64,000 nt of DNA, from the NCBI GenBank assembly GCA_028583605.1, contig CM053336.1:28130312-28194311 (forward strand). Direction: 5' to 3'. The notes under the pieces are model-generated. The model searched no databases, was not told the DNA's origin, and was given only the letters and a program-made list of their open reading frames with translations. Shown here in pieces: positions 11,820-24,109 of this stretch (position 1 is the stretch's first letter; each line of letters starts with the position of its first letter). Position numbers and translations under genes: made by a program. Origin of the DNA: Dastarcus helophoroides (taxonomy: Eukaryota > Arthropoda > Insecta > Coleoptera > Bothrideridae).

Positions 11820-13060
11820 CAATTGCCTTTTTTTTTTAATTTGTTTTCCAACTATTCAAAATTTAGACTTTCTTTAAATATTTTGATTTTTTTTTGAAAA
11901 TTAACTTTTTATGAAAATGAATTGAAAATTTCCACTTTTTTCAAAATTTTGCCATCCTTGAAACTTTCAACTATTCAAAATTTCGACTTTTTTAAAAATC
12001 ACGAATTTTTCTAAAATTTCGACCTTTTTAAAAGTCAACTTTTTTTGAAGATCTTAACTTTTTCCAAAAATTGACTAAAATTTCGACTTTTTAAAGTTTA
12101 TACTTTTTCCAAAAATTTTTGATTTTCTTTGAATATTTCGGCTTTTGATAATTTTGAATGTTATTCAAAATTTTCGAATTACTTAGTTTTGATTTTAAAA
12201 AAATTTTAATTTTTTTAAAGAACTGCACTGCACCAGTTTTTTCAATTTTGATATTTTTTCCAAATTTCGTCTATTTTAAACATTTTCCTTTTTGCAGTTT
12301 TTGACGTCAATATTGTGACTATTTGTTTGCATAATTTCGACTTTTTTTTTGAATTTTTTTTTTTGAAAATTTTACTTTTTATGAAAATTTTTACATTTTT
12401 CAAAATTTCGACTATTTTTAAAATTATCAATTTTTTTTAAATTCCAACTTTATGACAATTTTGACATTTCACTAGTGTTTTAAATTATCATTATTTTCAA
12501 ATTTTGAGCTTTTCAAATTTTCAATTTTTTTTAAATTTCAGAATATTTAAAACAATTTCGACTATTTTTCAAATGAATCTATTTTTCAAAGTTTAGATTT
12601 TTTTAGAAATTTAAAATTTTTTCAAAATTTTACCAATTATCTTAAAAATTTCGTTTTTTCATTCAATTTCAATTTTTTTTTAATCTAATGAACTGTTCTG
12701 AAAATTCCTCCTTTTTTCAAACTTTCAACATTTTTCTCAAAATTTTGGCTTTATTTCCCAATGTTGAAATTTTACCTTTTTTAAAAGTTTCTCAGCAAAA
12801 AGTCGAATACTCGAAATTTTATCAAAATTTTAAGTTTACCTAACATTTGGATTTTTAAACAGTTTTTATAAATTTAGAATTCTCAAAATCTTTGCTTTTT
12901 ACTAGAAATTTCGCGTTAAAATTTGAATATTATTTCGATTTTTTTAAGTCTCACAAAAAGCGAACTTTTTTCTCAAAATAAAGTGTTTTCGTGTTAAAAT
13001 TAGAATTTTATTTCTGTTTTTTTCTAAGAGTCATAATTAACAAAAAAAAACAGATATTGG
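11820..13060 (+). repeat. Degenerate AT-rich array, T-rich polarity
   Basis: T-rich strand with AAAATTTCGACTTTTT, TTTTTGAAAATT and TTTTTCAAAATTTCGAC words, diverged and without a fixed period. The Lys-rich open frame on the minus strand (12242-12430) is simply the translated repeat. Confidence 0.75.
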
Positions 13061-16000
13061 TCAATTTGAACATTACTTTTTTTCCAACTACAAATATCTA
13101 TAAATATTTTCCATTGTAAAATTGGTGCATCTTGATGGCAATAAATACTCTCAGTTCAAATATAACTTTTAGAAAAGGAACACCTTTCCAGTAATTTTAT
13201 CATTTTACCCAAACATCTGTTTTTACTTAGAAAGTAAGATAAATAAACAACGTAGTTCAATTGGCCTGCGTCACAATAGCAGACAAAAGGGGCTGGGCGA
13301 GTCATAACAGTAATTATTATAAAATAGCTTTTCGTGGAAATTTATGCTTCAAGTTTGTTATTGTTATTATGATTAATTATACTGTTTTATTAAGTACATA
13401 TTTCTGCTTAAATTTTTTAGAAATACAGCTGTACTTGGAAACACCAATAGAGCAATAGAAAAGGATAAATAGGCAGTACACTTTTTGAAAATAGTCCAAA
13501 TCAAAAACAAACAAACGAAATTAAAATTACGGCAAAGACGCTTGAAAAACGCCGAAAAATGTAAAAAAGTAGGACATGACATAAAATCCGGTCTCTAGTA
13601 ATTATTATGGCAGTATTATGGTATTATCAAAGCTGCTTCTAATATTAAGGTCAGAAAAAAATAATACGCAACATCCAAAACTAAGGGCTTCTTTCTTAGA
13701 CAGAATTCATGCCGGTTTAAAAAAATATATAATGCTGAAATGCCAAAAATTCTGTCTAAACAATAAAAAATATTATCGAAAAAGTAATAATTTTTATAAA
13801 TAAATTAATTAAAATGTCAACAAAAACTTAAAAAACGAATTTACATGAACTACAAATTTTAAGGAAAAAGTCGAGATTCCGAGATTAAATTAAAAGTTGA
13901 ATTCAGTTAAAGAAAAATATAATGATTTGTTTATTCCAACAAGAGCATTTTGGCTAATTCGAGCAACAATGCTAATGCCGGACTTGCCATCTACCCAGTC
14001 ATAAAACAGGTTTTACTTTGCCTGAAGGCTGAAGTGACCCATTATTTAAGAGTTCAAACGATTTCAAAATACTACCCCACCAGCCGCTCATCACTGACGG
14101 CTGTCGGAACCTGCAATTACCGTGTCCCTCTATTGGTGAAAAGATTAAACAAAAGGATGCAGAGGACCAGGGATAAGATCAAGTGGACGCAAAGACTATC
14201 ATTGATTTTGGTGGATGCGTCCTGAAGCAGAGCTGCTGAGCGTCCAAAAATGGCGTACGCTTTTGGTCTATTGTTTCCGCCATCTATACTATATTCAATC
14301 AACGATTGGAGTGAATGAGACAGATATCAGCGCGATAACTATTACGCAAGAGAGCAGCGAATCGAGTTTTATAATGCGTGGCGTAAAGCGCGAAGTTCAA
14401 ATGAACTTTAGAATTAGTATACTGTTGCACGAGTGTGCGAGGCCCCGGGCGGTTGCCCTGCTCGCCACCCCTGAATACTGTCAATATACGGCAGGTACGT
14501 TATACTGTTTTAAACTTCACAATTAAAAAAAAATAAACAAATGGCGGTAATACCTCATCTGTCACATCCTAAATAAGACTTAATTAAATATAACCTCCTT
14601 ACTTAAAAGGTGCACCCTTTTCACAATAGATTAACAAATCACTAAAAAGTACGAAATTAAAATAAGAAATCCAAAATTTAACTAATACCTAATAAAGTTT
14701 CAAAGTACTAAAAATATGCTCAAGGCGTAAAATATAGAACTACAATCTCAATTCAAAATCTGTAGCCACTGATTAAAAATTTAACTTGTGATAATAATTA
14801 ATAAAATAACACACATATTTGATAAAACAACTAAAATCAATAACAAAATTATAAAGCTTCTAAATGTGACAGTTAATAAAAGAATACGTTCTTAATAATT
14901 GCATAATAGGAATCCAAATTAGTTTTATCCATATTCAAATTTAAAGTGACAACAAGAAACACCATCAGGGTGCACTGGCGATAAGGCAGCTATTCGGATA
15001 GATAAAAAAGTGTACTTATCTGTTTTCCCGCCGCTAACGTGTTACTCTCTCCTAGATGAAAAGCCTAGATTCGGGATTTCGCAAACCTCCAGGTAAATAT
15101 TGGAACCATCCCCGAGGTGTCATCCAGTGGTACACTAGGTGAGGTCTTCCATTGATTGGAGAATATGTTAGAAAGTAGATAAATAAAAAAAAATAAAATA
15201 AGGGCCTAGAAAGAACGAGACAGTAGAACTAGCCCTCCAGTTTCCGAGGGTTGATGGCCACATGCTCATACCTCTCCTGTTGGTCGACCCTACAACGTGT
15301 TTGGCGATCTTTCATGTTCTATCGGGAAATACTGAAACCAGCTGATGTTAATGTATATGTGCGGCAACGTGCACAAACTGCGACAATTCCAAATGACCCA
15401 AGGGCACGTCGTAGTACATCCCTTTTGAGAAAAAATACTCAAAACTACGTGGAACACTTCGCGTACCGCACCGTATGATGAATTTCGCCAAAGTGAACGA
15501 CGCGAGAGACAAGATGACCGATGTCCCCAGATAAAGGCTGACAGATGATTATCCAGCGCTTCCGAAACCAACAAACTTGTATCAATCGGTATCACAAGTC
15601 GCCTATCCCAGGTAACAATATCAATGAAAATCCAAACGGTAACACTCCACCCTACTAGGAAGAGGAAAAGCTCCCAGTTTTTCCGATTGGACTAAGCTGT
15701 AATCGAAAAGCCAGAAAACCGTACAGGTAACAAGCTAAATATTTAAAACACTATGGGCAATGCTAGAACCAAAAAAAAAAGAAAAGAAAAAACTAAAAAA
15801 AGGAGAGAGAAAAACAAGAACTGCTAACCAAGTTGATCCGAGAATCATCACCAATAACGATAACAATCTAAACCAATGGCCTTACGCCAAAATCAAAACC
15901 AAAACTTCAAAGCCTAACGTCCGAGACTTGCTACAGCAGCCTCGACTAAAACCAACTATAATTGCTAGACTAAGAGGTATCTAAACTTATGGCTCTTTTG

Positions 16001-16169
16001 GTCAACCATAAATCTCACAACTCAGAATTTCAGCCTCCATCCAAAGGTCCAGAGCGGCAGCAGACTGAACAAACCCTACCAAACTATACCATATAACAAT
16101 ACTCAAGAGGTGATGACAATTACCTTACGGATTTACCAACCTAAAAGAAGATAAACCCAGAGTTAAAGC
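13060..16169. other. Non-array DNA, no recognised gene
   Basis: Composition rises out of the array, especially at 13950-14520 and 14990-15740, where codon-like complexity appears on both strands. Open frames at 13950-14225, 14215-14526, 15251-15478 and 15290-15595 (minus) are short, overlap each other and match no family I recognise. From 15740 the plus strand becomes A/C-rich (CCAAAATCAAAACC type), like an untranslated or low-complexity flank of an unknown element. This A/C-rich sequence resumes at 24053 on the far side of the large insertion, showing that it was the insertion target. Confidence 0.5.
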
Positions 16170-16204
16170 CAGTGGCGGCTGGCGTATAGGCACTGTGGAA
16201 CTGC

Positions 16205-17205
16205 AGCACCCCCAATTTCGCTTAGGAGTTTTTTCTCAAAATGTTCCGAAGACTTTTTCTTAAACAATTTTTTGTAGAGAATTTAATTTTTCTGTGATTT
16301 CTTTTTATAGAAATGTCAAGTTTCTTTTACGAAGTTACTGGATTTTAAAATCTATTTTAATTTTCTATTCTAATTTTTGTAAAAATTTTGAGAAAATAAT
16401 TAAAATTTCAAAATAAAATCCAAATCCAACTCTTCTCGCATTTTAATATTTGTTTAAAAAAAATAATAGCGAATATTCGAGTTTTTACCTTATATCTCAA
16501 TTTCAACTTTTTTGTATAAAAATTTTGAGTTTCTTCTAGATATTTCGATTTATTTAAGAAAATTTTAATATTTTCTGGAAAGTTTCCATTTTTTCCTAAA
16601 TATTTTATGAAAAGATTTTTTTTTTATAAATTCCTATTTTGTCTCAAAATTGTCCTTAATTTTTTTTCTGAAAATTTCAACTTCTCCAGATTTTTTTATG
16701 TTCTTCTAATTGACTTTAAAAGTGTCAAGTTTTTTCACTAGACTATGACATTTCATAGTTCATTTTATTTTCTTATTTTGATGAAAATATTTAGCAAAAA
16801 AACCCTAAAATTTCTATAAAAATATCAACATTTTGAAAAAAACGAAGAAATTTTAAGAAAAAATATAATTTTCAACTCCTTTCGTATTTTGTAATTTTTT
16901 TAAAATGAAATAACAACAGAGTCTTGGATTATTTTGGTAAAATTTCAATTTCAACCTTTTTGTAAAGATATTTCAAATTTTTTTTTCAAAGATTTTTTTC
17001 CCATGAAATTTGTGTTTTTCTTTCAACATTTTATACAAATTTTTTTTTTTTTAATTTTAACTTTTGCTGAAGATTTTGTCTTTAAAATATTATTTCTTGT
17101 AAAAATTTTTCATTTCTCTAATTTGTTTAGAAATGTTAAAGTTTTTCACGAAATGTTAATATTTTAAAGTTTCTTTTATTTTGTAATTTTGATAAGAAAC
17201 TGTAC
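16205..17205 (+). repeat. AT-rich array inside the giant element, T-rich polarity
   Basis: About 1 kb of TTTTTTCTGAAAATTTC, TTTTATGAAAAG and related words, somewhat different in flavour from the CGAC-rich arrays (fewer CGAC). It starts within 40 bases of the element's left terminus, so the array is part of the element body. Confidence 0.7.
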
Positions 17206-17240
17206 TAGCTGGCCCTGGCGAACTTCGCATTACCTCAGAA
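17205..17240 (+). repeat. Transposon-end-like fragment at a polarity switch
   Basis: TACTAGCTGGCCCTGGCGAA followed by CTTCGC is a GC-rich island, and it sits exactly where the array flips from T-rich to A-rich. It resembles conserved termini of short insect repeats. I found no second end in the window. Confidence 0.3.
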
Positions 17241-17279
17241 TTAATAAATATTGGATTAACTCATTAGAATGAACATTTT

Positions 17280-18290
17280 TAAAAGAAAATAAGGATTTTG
17301 AAAAAAGTTTATATTTTGGAAAAATAATTTAAATTTTTAAAATGGTCGACATTTTCAATAATTGTGCGAATGGAAAAAGCCAAAATTTTGGAAAAACATC
17401 GACATTTAAAATAAATTGCAGAATTTTTAATTAAATTTTTAAAGAAGCTGAAAATTTGAATATTGAAGAAAACTCAAAATAATCAAAAAATTCATGATTA
17501 TCAAAAAGGCTGAAATTTTGGAGAGGTAAAATTTTGAAAAAAGTCCCACTTTTGAGTAGCTCAAATTCTAAAAATCTGAGAATTATTATCGAGGATTTAA
17601 AATAATGCGAAATTTTAAAAAAAGTATAAATTTTGAATAATTGGGAAATTTTTATTCAAATTATCAATAAAAACCAAAATTTTTAAAGCCGGAATATTGA
17701 AAACAAGTCAAAAATTATCATCTAGATCGAGGTTTCCAAAAGTCGAAATACTGAGTTTGAAGAGGGTTTAAATTTTTGGTAGTCAAAATTTTAAACCAAA
17801 GTTGAAGATTTTTTAAAAAAGATTGAAATTTCAGGTCAACAAAATCAAAATTTTTAAAAAATGTTGAACGTCAAGAGTTAAAAAAAAATCGAAATTTTAA
17901 AAGAATCTCCAAAATTAAAAAGTAATAAAAACGAAAATGGTCGAAAACGTGAAAAAGTCGACATTTTATAAAATGTGTCCATTTCAACTTTGCAAAAAAG
18001 TCGAAATTTTGAAAAATGGTTGACATTAAAAACACAGTCGAAATTATTAAAAATCGAAATTTTCAATAAAAATAGAATAATTTCTCAAAAAAAAAAATGA
18101 TGAAATGTTGAAATTTTAAAAAAGATCAAAAATTTAAAACGTCAAAAGTCCAGTTTAAAAAAATTTTACGCTTACAAAAAAAGTAAAACAATAATGTACT
18201 TAATTTTCAAAAAAATACAAAAAACAAACCACCGGAAAGTTTAAATATTTTCGAAAATGGAGATATTTTTAACAGAGTATACACAATATA
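17280..18290 (-). repeat. AT-rich array inside the giant element, A-rich polarity
   Basis: Plus-strand words are GAAATTTTAAAAAAG, AAAAGTCGAAAT and AAAATTTTGAAAA. This is the opposite polarity to the preceding kilobase. It ends in a TATACAATATATACA micro-repeat that is the target of the nested element at 18302. Confidence 0.7.
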
Positions 18291-18690
18291 TACAATATAT
18301 ACAGGATCGGCCAGTACACTATTTCGGTCTGCTTGCCAATGAGAACGACAAAGCAAACTTCTGATATGAGGCAAGACGGAAAGAGCAACTAAATCGGCAG
18401 AGATGCCACATGGTAATTCATTTATGTGTATCTCCTTCATTATGACCGGGATAAATCGCTTCAGCGCTTCTTCGATTCAACAATTGGGAGAATGATAAGG
18501 GTACATGTGTAGCGCACATGTCACCTGGCATCGATTGGCATTATTTCTACATGGACTTACGACTGGACCGAATCTGCATTAAATAAATCATCCTCTAGTA
18601 ATCCGTCCGTCGCGGGCGTAAGGAGCAACAACGCATACGGGCGGCACTATCGAAGAGGCGGCAATAGGCATGTAGTCGGGGATTTAATCC

Positions 18691-21230
18691 AAATTAAAAA
18701 TACTTCAAAATCGAATTTTCCGAACTTTTAAACTCAAATATTTCATATTGTTCCTTAAATTGTGACAGTAATCCGAAAATGTTAGTCAAAAATTCGCGGA
18801 AAAAACCGAAGTTTATAGTTTTTTCAGTTAACACTCAAAAAAGAGTAGAACTTCAAAAAAAATTTTAAAATCTCTTGAAAAAAAAACGAAGTTTTGAGTT
18901 TATGCCAACATTTTTTGAGAAAAAGTAAAAATTTAAAATAAGAACTCGAAATTTTGTGAAAAAAAAATTTGTAAAATTTTAAAAATAAAGGAAAAATCTC
19001 CCCAAAAAGACAAACTAGCTTATAAATTTAGTTTTCTTGAAGATAATAAAAAAGTATAAATTTAATACTTAGAATTTAGGAAATAACTTCCAGCAAAAAA
19101 AAAGAAATTTTTAGCAAAATGTTTGGATGAAACTCGACAAAAAAGTAAAACATTAAAAAAAAAATATTTTAAAAATGTTCGGCACTTTGAGAATAAAATT
19201 GAAGATTAATCGCGAGTCCAACCGCTACTTTGATACACGCTTCGCTATCGGCCAAAAAAAAGTGTTTTCATTAATTTTACATAAAATAGGCCGTTTGTTA
19301 ATTTATAAGGTTTCTAAAAATGTGTAAATTCGAAGTCTGGTAATTAGTTAATTGTTAAACAAAAGCTACTAACTAAATTCCTTATGTGGAGATCTTATGG
19401 CAAGATTAAGTTGTATACTAATAGGAAAACTTGCAATGTTTTTAACTGTCATAACATTATAATTTAGATATTAAATATACTATCTAAACTATTAAGAAAT
19501 TTAATTTTTTTTAGGTTTTTCATGGTTTAAAAAATTAATAATTACCAGATTGATTATAACAATTATAAATATCGCCAAATTACAATAATATTAAGTATAG
19601 TTGCCATAAAACCTTAGCGAAGGAAAAAAACATATTAGCAACTTTAATAATTATTATTCTACTTGGAATCTAAACGAAAAATCTAAAACTTTATGTAAAT
19701 CATTTTTTCCAGCAGATTTTTTTTCTTTTACAGTTTTATATGATTTGGTCAATTTGTGAAATTTTTGAATTAATATTTAATAACATAATAAAAAAGAATT
19801 TTACTTGCTTTGTTTTTGAAATAATTGCGAAAAACTGGACTGTTTTTTTCAAATCTTTAATTGTTAATAACAGCGGCAATTGTTTATGTGTCGATATTTA
19901 GATCCAGAAATTCGGACTTTTTTCTCAAAATAAAAAACTATAAATTTCCAGAAAAGATAAAACTTCGAAGAAAATAATTAAAATTAAGCAACATTAGTCG
20001 AATAATGTTGTATAAAATTTTACTTTTTTCTTTGAAATTTGAAGTCTTAATTTCAGATTTTAAAACTGATATTTATCGAATTTAAATACAAACTTTGGTT
20101 GCTATTTCTGCAACTTTGAATTTATAAAGGGATCATTTTGTAAAGAAGGAAAAAATTTGAGAAAAATACACCATTCGTTGAAAATTCAAAAATGTTTAAA
20201 CAAATTTCTGGAGTTGAGAAATTTGAGTTTATACTGAAAATTTTAACAAAAAAAAGTGTAATTTTCGAGAAAACATACTTTTTTAAAATATAAATATTCT
20301 AGACATTAAGAATTTTTTCTGAAATTTCATAAGTTATTTAAATTTAAAGATTTTTATTTTTTGACTTAAAATTTTGACCTTTAATTCAAATTTCTAGAAA
20401 AAAAAGGTTGAATTTTGAAGTCAAAATTTAAACTTTGCATTTCTTAAAATCCAAACTCCAAATTAAAAACAAAACAAAAATATTACATTTCAATCAAGAA
20501 AACACTCAACATTTAGACATTTTTTGGGGTGAAATTGTGAACTTTTTTTGGAAATTCTTTTTTTTTCTCGAAATTTGAACATTAAATTAAAAATGAATTA
20601 TGAATTTTCGACTTTAAAGACGAATTTTTTTCAATTTTTAAACTCAATTTTTTAATGTTGTTGCAATTTTAAAATTGCGACAAATATGAGAAAGTGTTAC
20701 TTTAAAAATGTGAGAAAAAATTTGAAATTTTGATAAGGAAGTTTCTGAAAAAATCAAAATTTTGGAAAAATTTTAAATCTTATAAAAATAAAAAACCAGA
20801 GATTTAGAGTTAAAACTATTATAATTTTAATATTTTGAGAATACATTTCAAATTCTTTAAGGCACTTTTACTTTCTTATAAAATTCCTAATTAGTTACTT
20901 CAAATGTTATTTATTTATTTTTTTACTTCAATTTTATATTTCAAAGGCGATTTTTTACATTAAATTCAAACTTTTAATCTTGTTCTTGAAATTCGTTAAG
21001 AATGGTTTCTGAAATTTCGATTTTCAATTCGAATTTCCGAATTTTAAGTCAAACTTTCAAAAATAAGTTAGATTTTTGAATTCAATCATTTTTTTAAATG
21101 AAAATTAAAATTTTAATTAGTTTAAATGATTGTCTTGACATTTTAAGAAAAAAAAATGAGATTGCGAAAAAAGTCTACATTTTAAGGTCATAATTTTAGA
21201 AAAGAGTAGAATTTCGAATATAAACTCGAA
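18691..21230. other. Noncoding AT-rich interior of the nested element
   Basis: Mixed-polarity AT-rich sequence with occasional array-like words. I see no domain and no RNA-like structure. Such filler is unusual for a mariner-type element, whose total length is normally under 2 kb, so this may be captured flanking DNA. Confidence 0.45.
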
Positions 21231-21401
21231 ATGCGGACGCATGGGTTCTCATAATTTGATAAGAGATTCGGTCGAACAGTATTAAATTTATTGAATCGTC
21301 CAACAATTTCCACTCTTAACCATCTTCTTACAGAATTCGAGTAATTAATTTGTCTTTACACATCCAGCTGACCGAATTTATGATGTATTGGCCAACTAGG
21401 G

Positions 21402-22055
21402 ATGTTATTGTTATTCGATTCAGAAGAAAAAGTGCTAATTATTAAGTGGTATTTAACCTCCCAGAGCGGTGAAGAAGTCGTTGGGCGATTCGCTTTTTCC
21501 TACGAAGATCGACCAATACCTGATGCAAAGACGGTGTTAAATATCGTCCACAAATTTGAAAAATCGGGATGCATAACAGGTTGTAATAACAAGTGTTGTT
21601 TGGAAGCGCGTCAACCTGAATGTGACAGGCCATTATCCGACGAAAGGATGGCTAAGGAGTTAGCTGTATTGCATTTGTCGAAGCAAAATGAACCTTGTTC
21701 TAGTGAACAGATCGCAGAAGAAGTTAATGTGCCATCGCGAACAGTGCGAAATATTTTGAAAAGAAATGGGTACAACTGTTATAAAGTTTCTGAAACCCAA
21801 GAAATATTTCCTGAAGATCGATACAAACGTCTTGAGTTTTGTGAGTCTATGAGAGAAAAAGTTGATGTCGATGGACATTTCTTAACCCACGTACAAGAAA
21901 GACCATGTAATTTAGACCATTTACGGGATCGAATTGTAGAAGTCCTAGATAATATTTCTCCTGAGATGTTGGCACGCTTAAGAACTGAATTTTACGACAG
22001 ATTAGGTTATTGCGAAACACCAGGAGGGAACATTTTTGAACCACTTATTACATAA
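21402..22055 (+). CDS. DUF4817/HTH transposase derivative lacking the DDE core (217 aa)
   Basis: The ATG at 21402 opens a 217-codon frame. Residues about 6-55 (EEKVLIIKWYL..., ending VHKFEKSGC) match the N-terminal helix-turn-helix region of the DUF4817 family found in insect mariner-like transposons. Residues about 80-130 form a second HTH (EQIAEEVNVPSRTVRNILKR) with the usual EDRYKRLEFCESM tail. The frame then jumps directly to the family's C-terminal region (LDHLRDRIVEVLDNISPEML, ending in a GGNIFEPLI tail). The roughly 120-150 residues carrying the DDE catalytic triad are absent, yet the join is in frame and open. It should still bind DNA but cannot cut it. Such products can act as repressors; that role is inference. 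It sits inside the element at 18302-22524. Confidence 0.6.
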   Translation: MLLLFDSEEKVLIIKWYLTSQSGEEVVGRFAFSYEDRPIPDAKTVLNIVHKFEKSGCITGCNNKCCLEARQPECDRPLSDERMAKELAVLHLSKQNEPCSSEQIAEEVNVPSRTVRNILKRNGYNCYKVSETQEIFPEDRYKRLEFCESMREKVDVDGHFLTHVQERPCNLDHLRDRIVEVLDNISPEMLARLRTEFYDRLGYCETPGGNIFEPLIT

Positions 22056-22529
22056 GCATTTTTTCTTCCATTTTTCTGTTGAATCATTTTTTAAGTTTTC
22101 AGTTTAGATTGTCATCACACCGGCTGATTATTTTTACACAGAGTTCATTTATCTTTTAGAATTTTTGTTTTATTTTTCGTGAGACCCGGTTGATTAAAGA
22201 AAACAAAATCGTAAAGTATCTCCAATTATTTTCATACTTTTTAGGGTGTGAAAATAATTGTAGAATCAATTAATAGGTAAAGATGTATTTTCCATTTAAA
22301 ACGACACTCTTTTATCGAGCTCCGATAAGGTTCTGATGCAATATCTACAAGACAGGTGTGCAGTTTGCAGCGAATGCGTGGTCATGATTTGATAAGCGCG
22401 TCTATCGAGCAATATATTGAAACAGTGTAAATCATACCATCCTTCTCTTTCCTTACAAAATTTTGATATGTTCCTTGTTCTTTACACGTTACAGCAGACC
22501 GAAATCGTGTACTGGCCCGTAGTGTATAA

Positions 22530-22645
22530 TTTTAAAAAAATTCAATACTTAAAAATAAAATAAAGTTGAAATTATAAGAAAAAAGTATAAATTTTGGAAT
22601 ATAATCGAAATTTGAAACAATCCAGTCTTTCAGAAAACGCGACAT
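22530..22645 (-). repeat. Short A-rich array remnant right of the nested element
   Basis: AAAAAGTATAAATTTTGG and AATCGAAATTTG words continue the A-rich polarity seen left of the nested element at 17280-18290. This confirms that the nested element landed inside that block. The polarity flips to T-rich at about 22650. Confidence 0.55.
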
Positions 22646-22649
22646 AATT

Positions 22650-23985
22650 CAAAAATTTTCATTGACAAGTTTTCTAAGAAATCTAAAATTTTCGAAAAGT
22701 TACCAAACATTTTGAATATGTCGAAATTTATTTTTAGTGGAAGTTTTAAAAATTTAAAATTTTGAACAAATCCCCATTTCGACTTTTGTCTCGAAATTTC
22801 GACTTTTTTCTGAAAATTTCGACTTTTTTTTCGCGAAATTTCGATTTTTTCTCGAAATTTTGATCTTTTTCTCGAAACTTCGTTTTTTTCTCTCTCGACT
22901 ATTATTTTAAATTTCGATTTTTTTCTCAAAATATTTCAAAATTTTGGCTTTTTTTCTTAATATTTCGACTTTTTTCTGAAAATTTCGACTTTTTTTCGCG
23001 AAATTGTGACTTTTTTCTTAAAATTTTGACTTTTTTCTCAAATTTTGATTTATTTTCGAAATTTCGACTTTTTTTTTCCGAAATCTCGACTATTATTTCA
23101 ATTTCGATTTTTTTCTCAATATATTTCAAAATTTCGACTTTTTTCTCAATATTTCAACTTTTTTCTTAAATTTCGACTTTTTTCTGAAAATTTCGACTTT
23201 TTTTTCGCGAAATTTTGACCTTTTTCTCAAAATTTTGACTTTTTTCTCAAATTTCGATTTTTTCCCGAAATTTTGATCTTTTTCTAGAAACTTTGTTTTT
23301 TTCTCAAACTTCGACTTTTTTCTCGAAATTTCGACTTTTTTTTCGCGAAATTTCGATTTTTTTTCTCGAAATTCTGACTATTATTTTAAATTTCGATTTT
23401 TTTCTCAAAATATTTCAAAATTTCGCCTTTTTTTTCAATATTTCGACTTTTTTCTTAAATTTATACTTTCTGGAAATTTCGACTTTTTTCTGGAAATTTC
23501 GACTTTTTTTTTTCGCGAAATATTGACATTTTTCTCAAATTTTGACTTTTTTCTCAAATTTCGATTTTTTCTCTAAATTTTGATCTTTTTCTCGAAAGTT
23601 CGTTTTTTTCTCAAATTTTTTTCTTGAAATTTCGACTTTTTTTTTGCGAAATTTCGACTTTTTTTTTCGAAATCTCGACTATTATTTCAAATTTTGACTT
23701 TTTTTCTCAATATTTCAACTTTTTTCTTAAATTTCGACTTTTCTGGAAATTTCGACTTTTTTCTGAAAATTCTGACTTTTCTTTCGCGAAATTTTGACTT
23801 CTTTCTCGAAATTTCGACTTTTTCCTCGAAATTTTGACTTTTTTCTCAATTTCGATTTTTTCTCGAAATTTCGACAAGTTTTCTAAGAAATCTAAAATTT
23901 TCGAAAAGTTACCATACATTTTGAAAATGTCGAAATTTTTAGTTGAAATTTTAAAAAGTTAAAATTTTGAAGAAATCCCCATTTT
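22650..23985 (+). repeat. Best-preserved T-rich CGAC array
   Basis: This is the cleanest stretch of the array. Words such as TTTCGACTTTTTTCT, CTCGAAATTTCGAC and TTCGCGAAATTTCG recur every 20-25 bases with few changes. Larger blocks also repeat: the TTTTTTCGCGAAA block, the CGACTATTATTTCAAATTT block, and a flanking TTTTCTAAGAAATCTAAAAT at both about 22670 and 23880. The paired ends suggest local amplification of a segment about 1.2 kb long. It ends 65 bases before the element's right terminus. Confidence 0.8.
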
Positions 23986-24109
23986 GGATGAAAGATAAAA
24001 CGCTAAACATTGTCGCAGCACCCCCATTAGTTTTGGCTACGAGCCGCCACTGGTTAAAGCAGAAAACAAGAAACGAACCCACGACGTACGAAGCTAACTA
24101 AAGGAAGGA

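Larger units (their letters stand above)
18302..22524 (+). mobile_element. Nested 4.2-kb Tc1/mariner-superfamily element
   Basis: The left end is CAGGATCGGCCAGTACACTA followed by TTTCGGTCTGC. The right end, reverse complemented, is CACTACGGGCCAGTACACGA followed by TTTCGGTCTGC. Similarity continues more loosely for about 90 bases. TA flanks both ends (18300-18301 and 22525-22526). The interior contains a DUF4817-type ORF at 21402-22055. Most of the remaining 3 kb is noncoding and AT-rich, with GC-richer patches at 18430-18680 and 19200-19260. Two direct copies of a GCGnAnGCnTGG...TTTGATAAG motif lie near 21231 and 22360, bracketing the ORF. Boundaries are strongly supported by the termini; the family assignment rests on the ORF. 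Confidence 0.7.
16170..24052. mobile_element. Giant (7,883-bp) hAT-like element carrying AT-rich array cargo
   Basis: The left end reads CAGTGGCGGCTGGCG. The right end is GAGCCGCCACTG, whose reverse complement is CAGTGGCGGCTC. Immediately outside are perfect 8-bp direct repeats GTTAAAGC (16162-16169 and 24053-24060). Matching termini plus an 8-bp duplication fit the hAT superfamily; other families making 8-bp duplications are not excluded. GCAGCACCCCCA occurs just inside both ends, in the same orientation. The interior holds no hAT transposase: it is T-rich array, then A-rich array, a nested 4.2-kb mariner-like element, and more T-rich array. It is therefore a non-autonomous element that carried, or was filled by, array DNA. 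Confidence 0.8.

Noticed and set aside
22630..23129. Lys/Ser/Phe-rich open frames (for example 22630-22929 and 22926-23129) as genes
   Set aside because: They are direct translations of the CGAC array (repeating KKSKFREK-type peptides) with no domain. The same happens throughout 3.5-7 kb and 32-43 kb.
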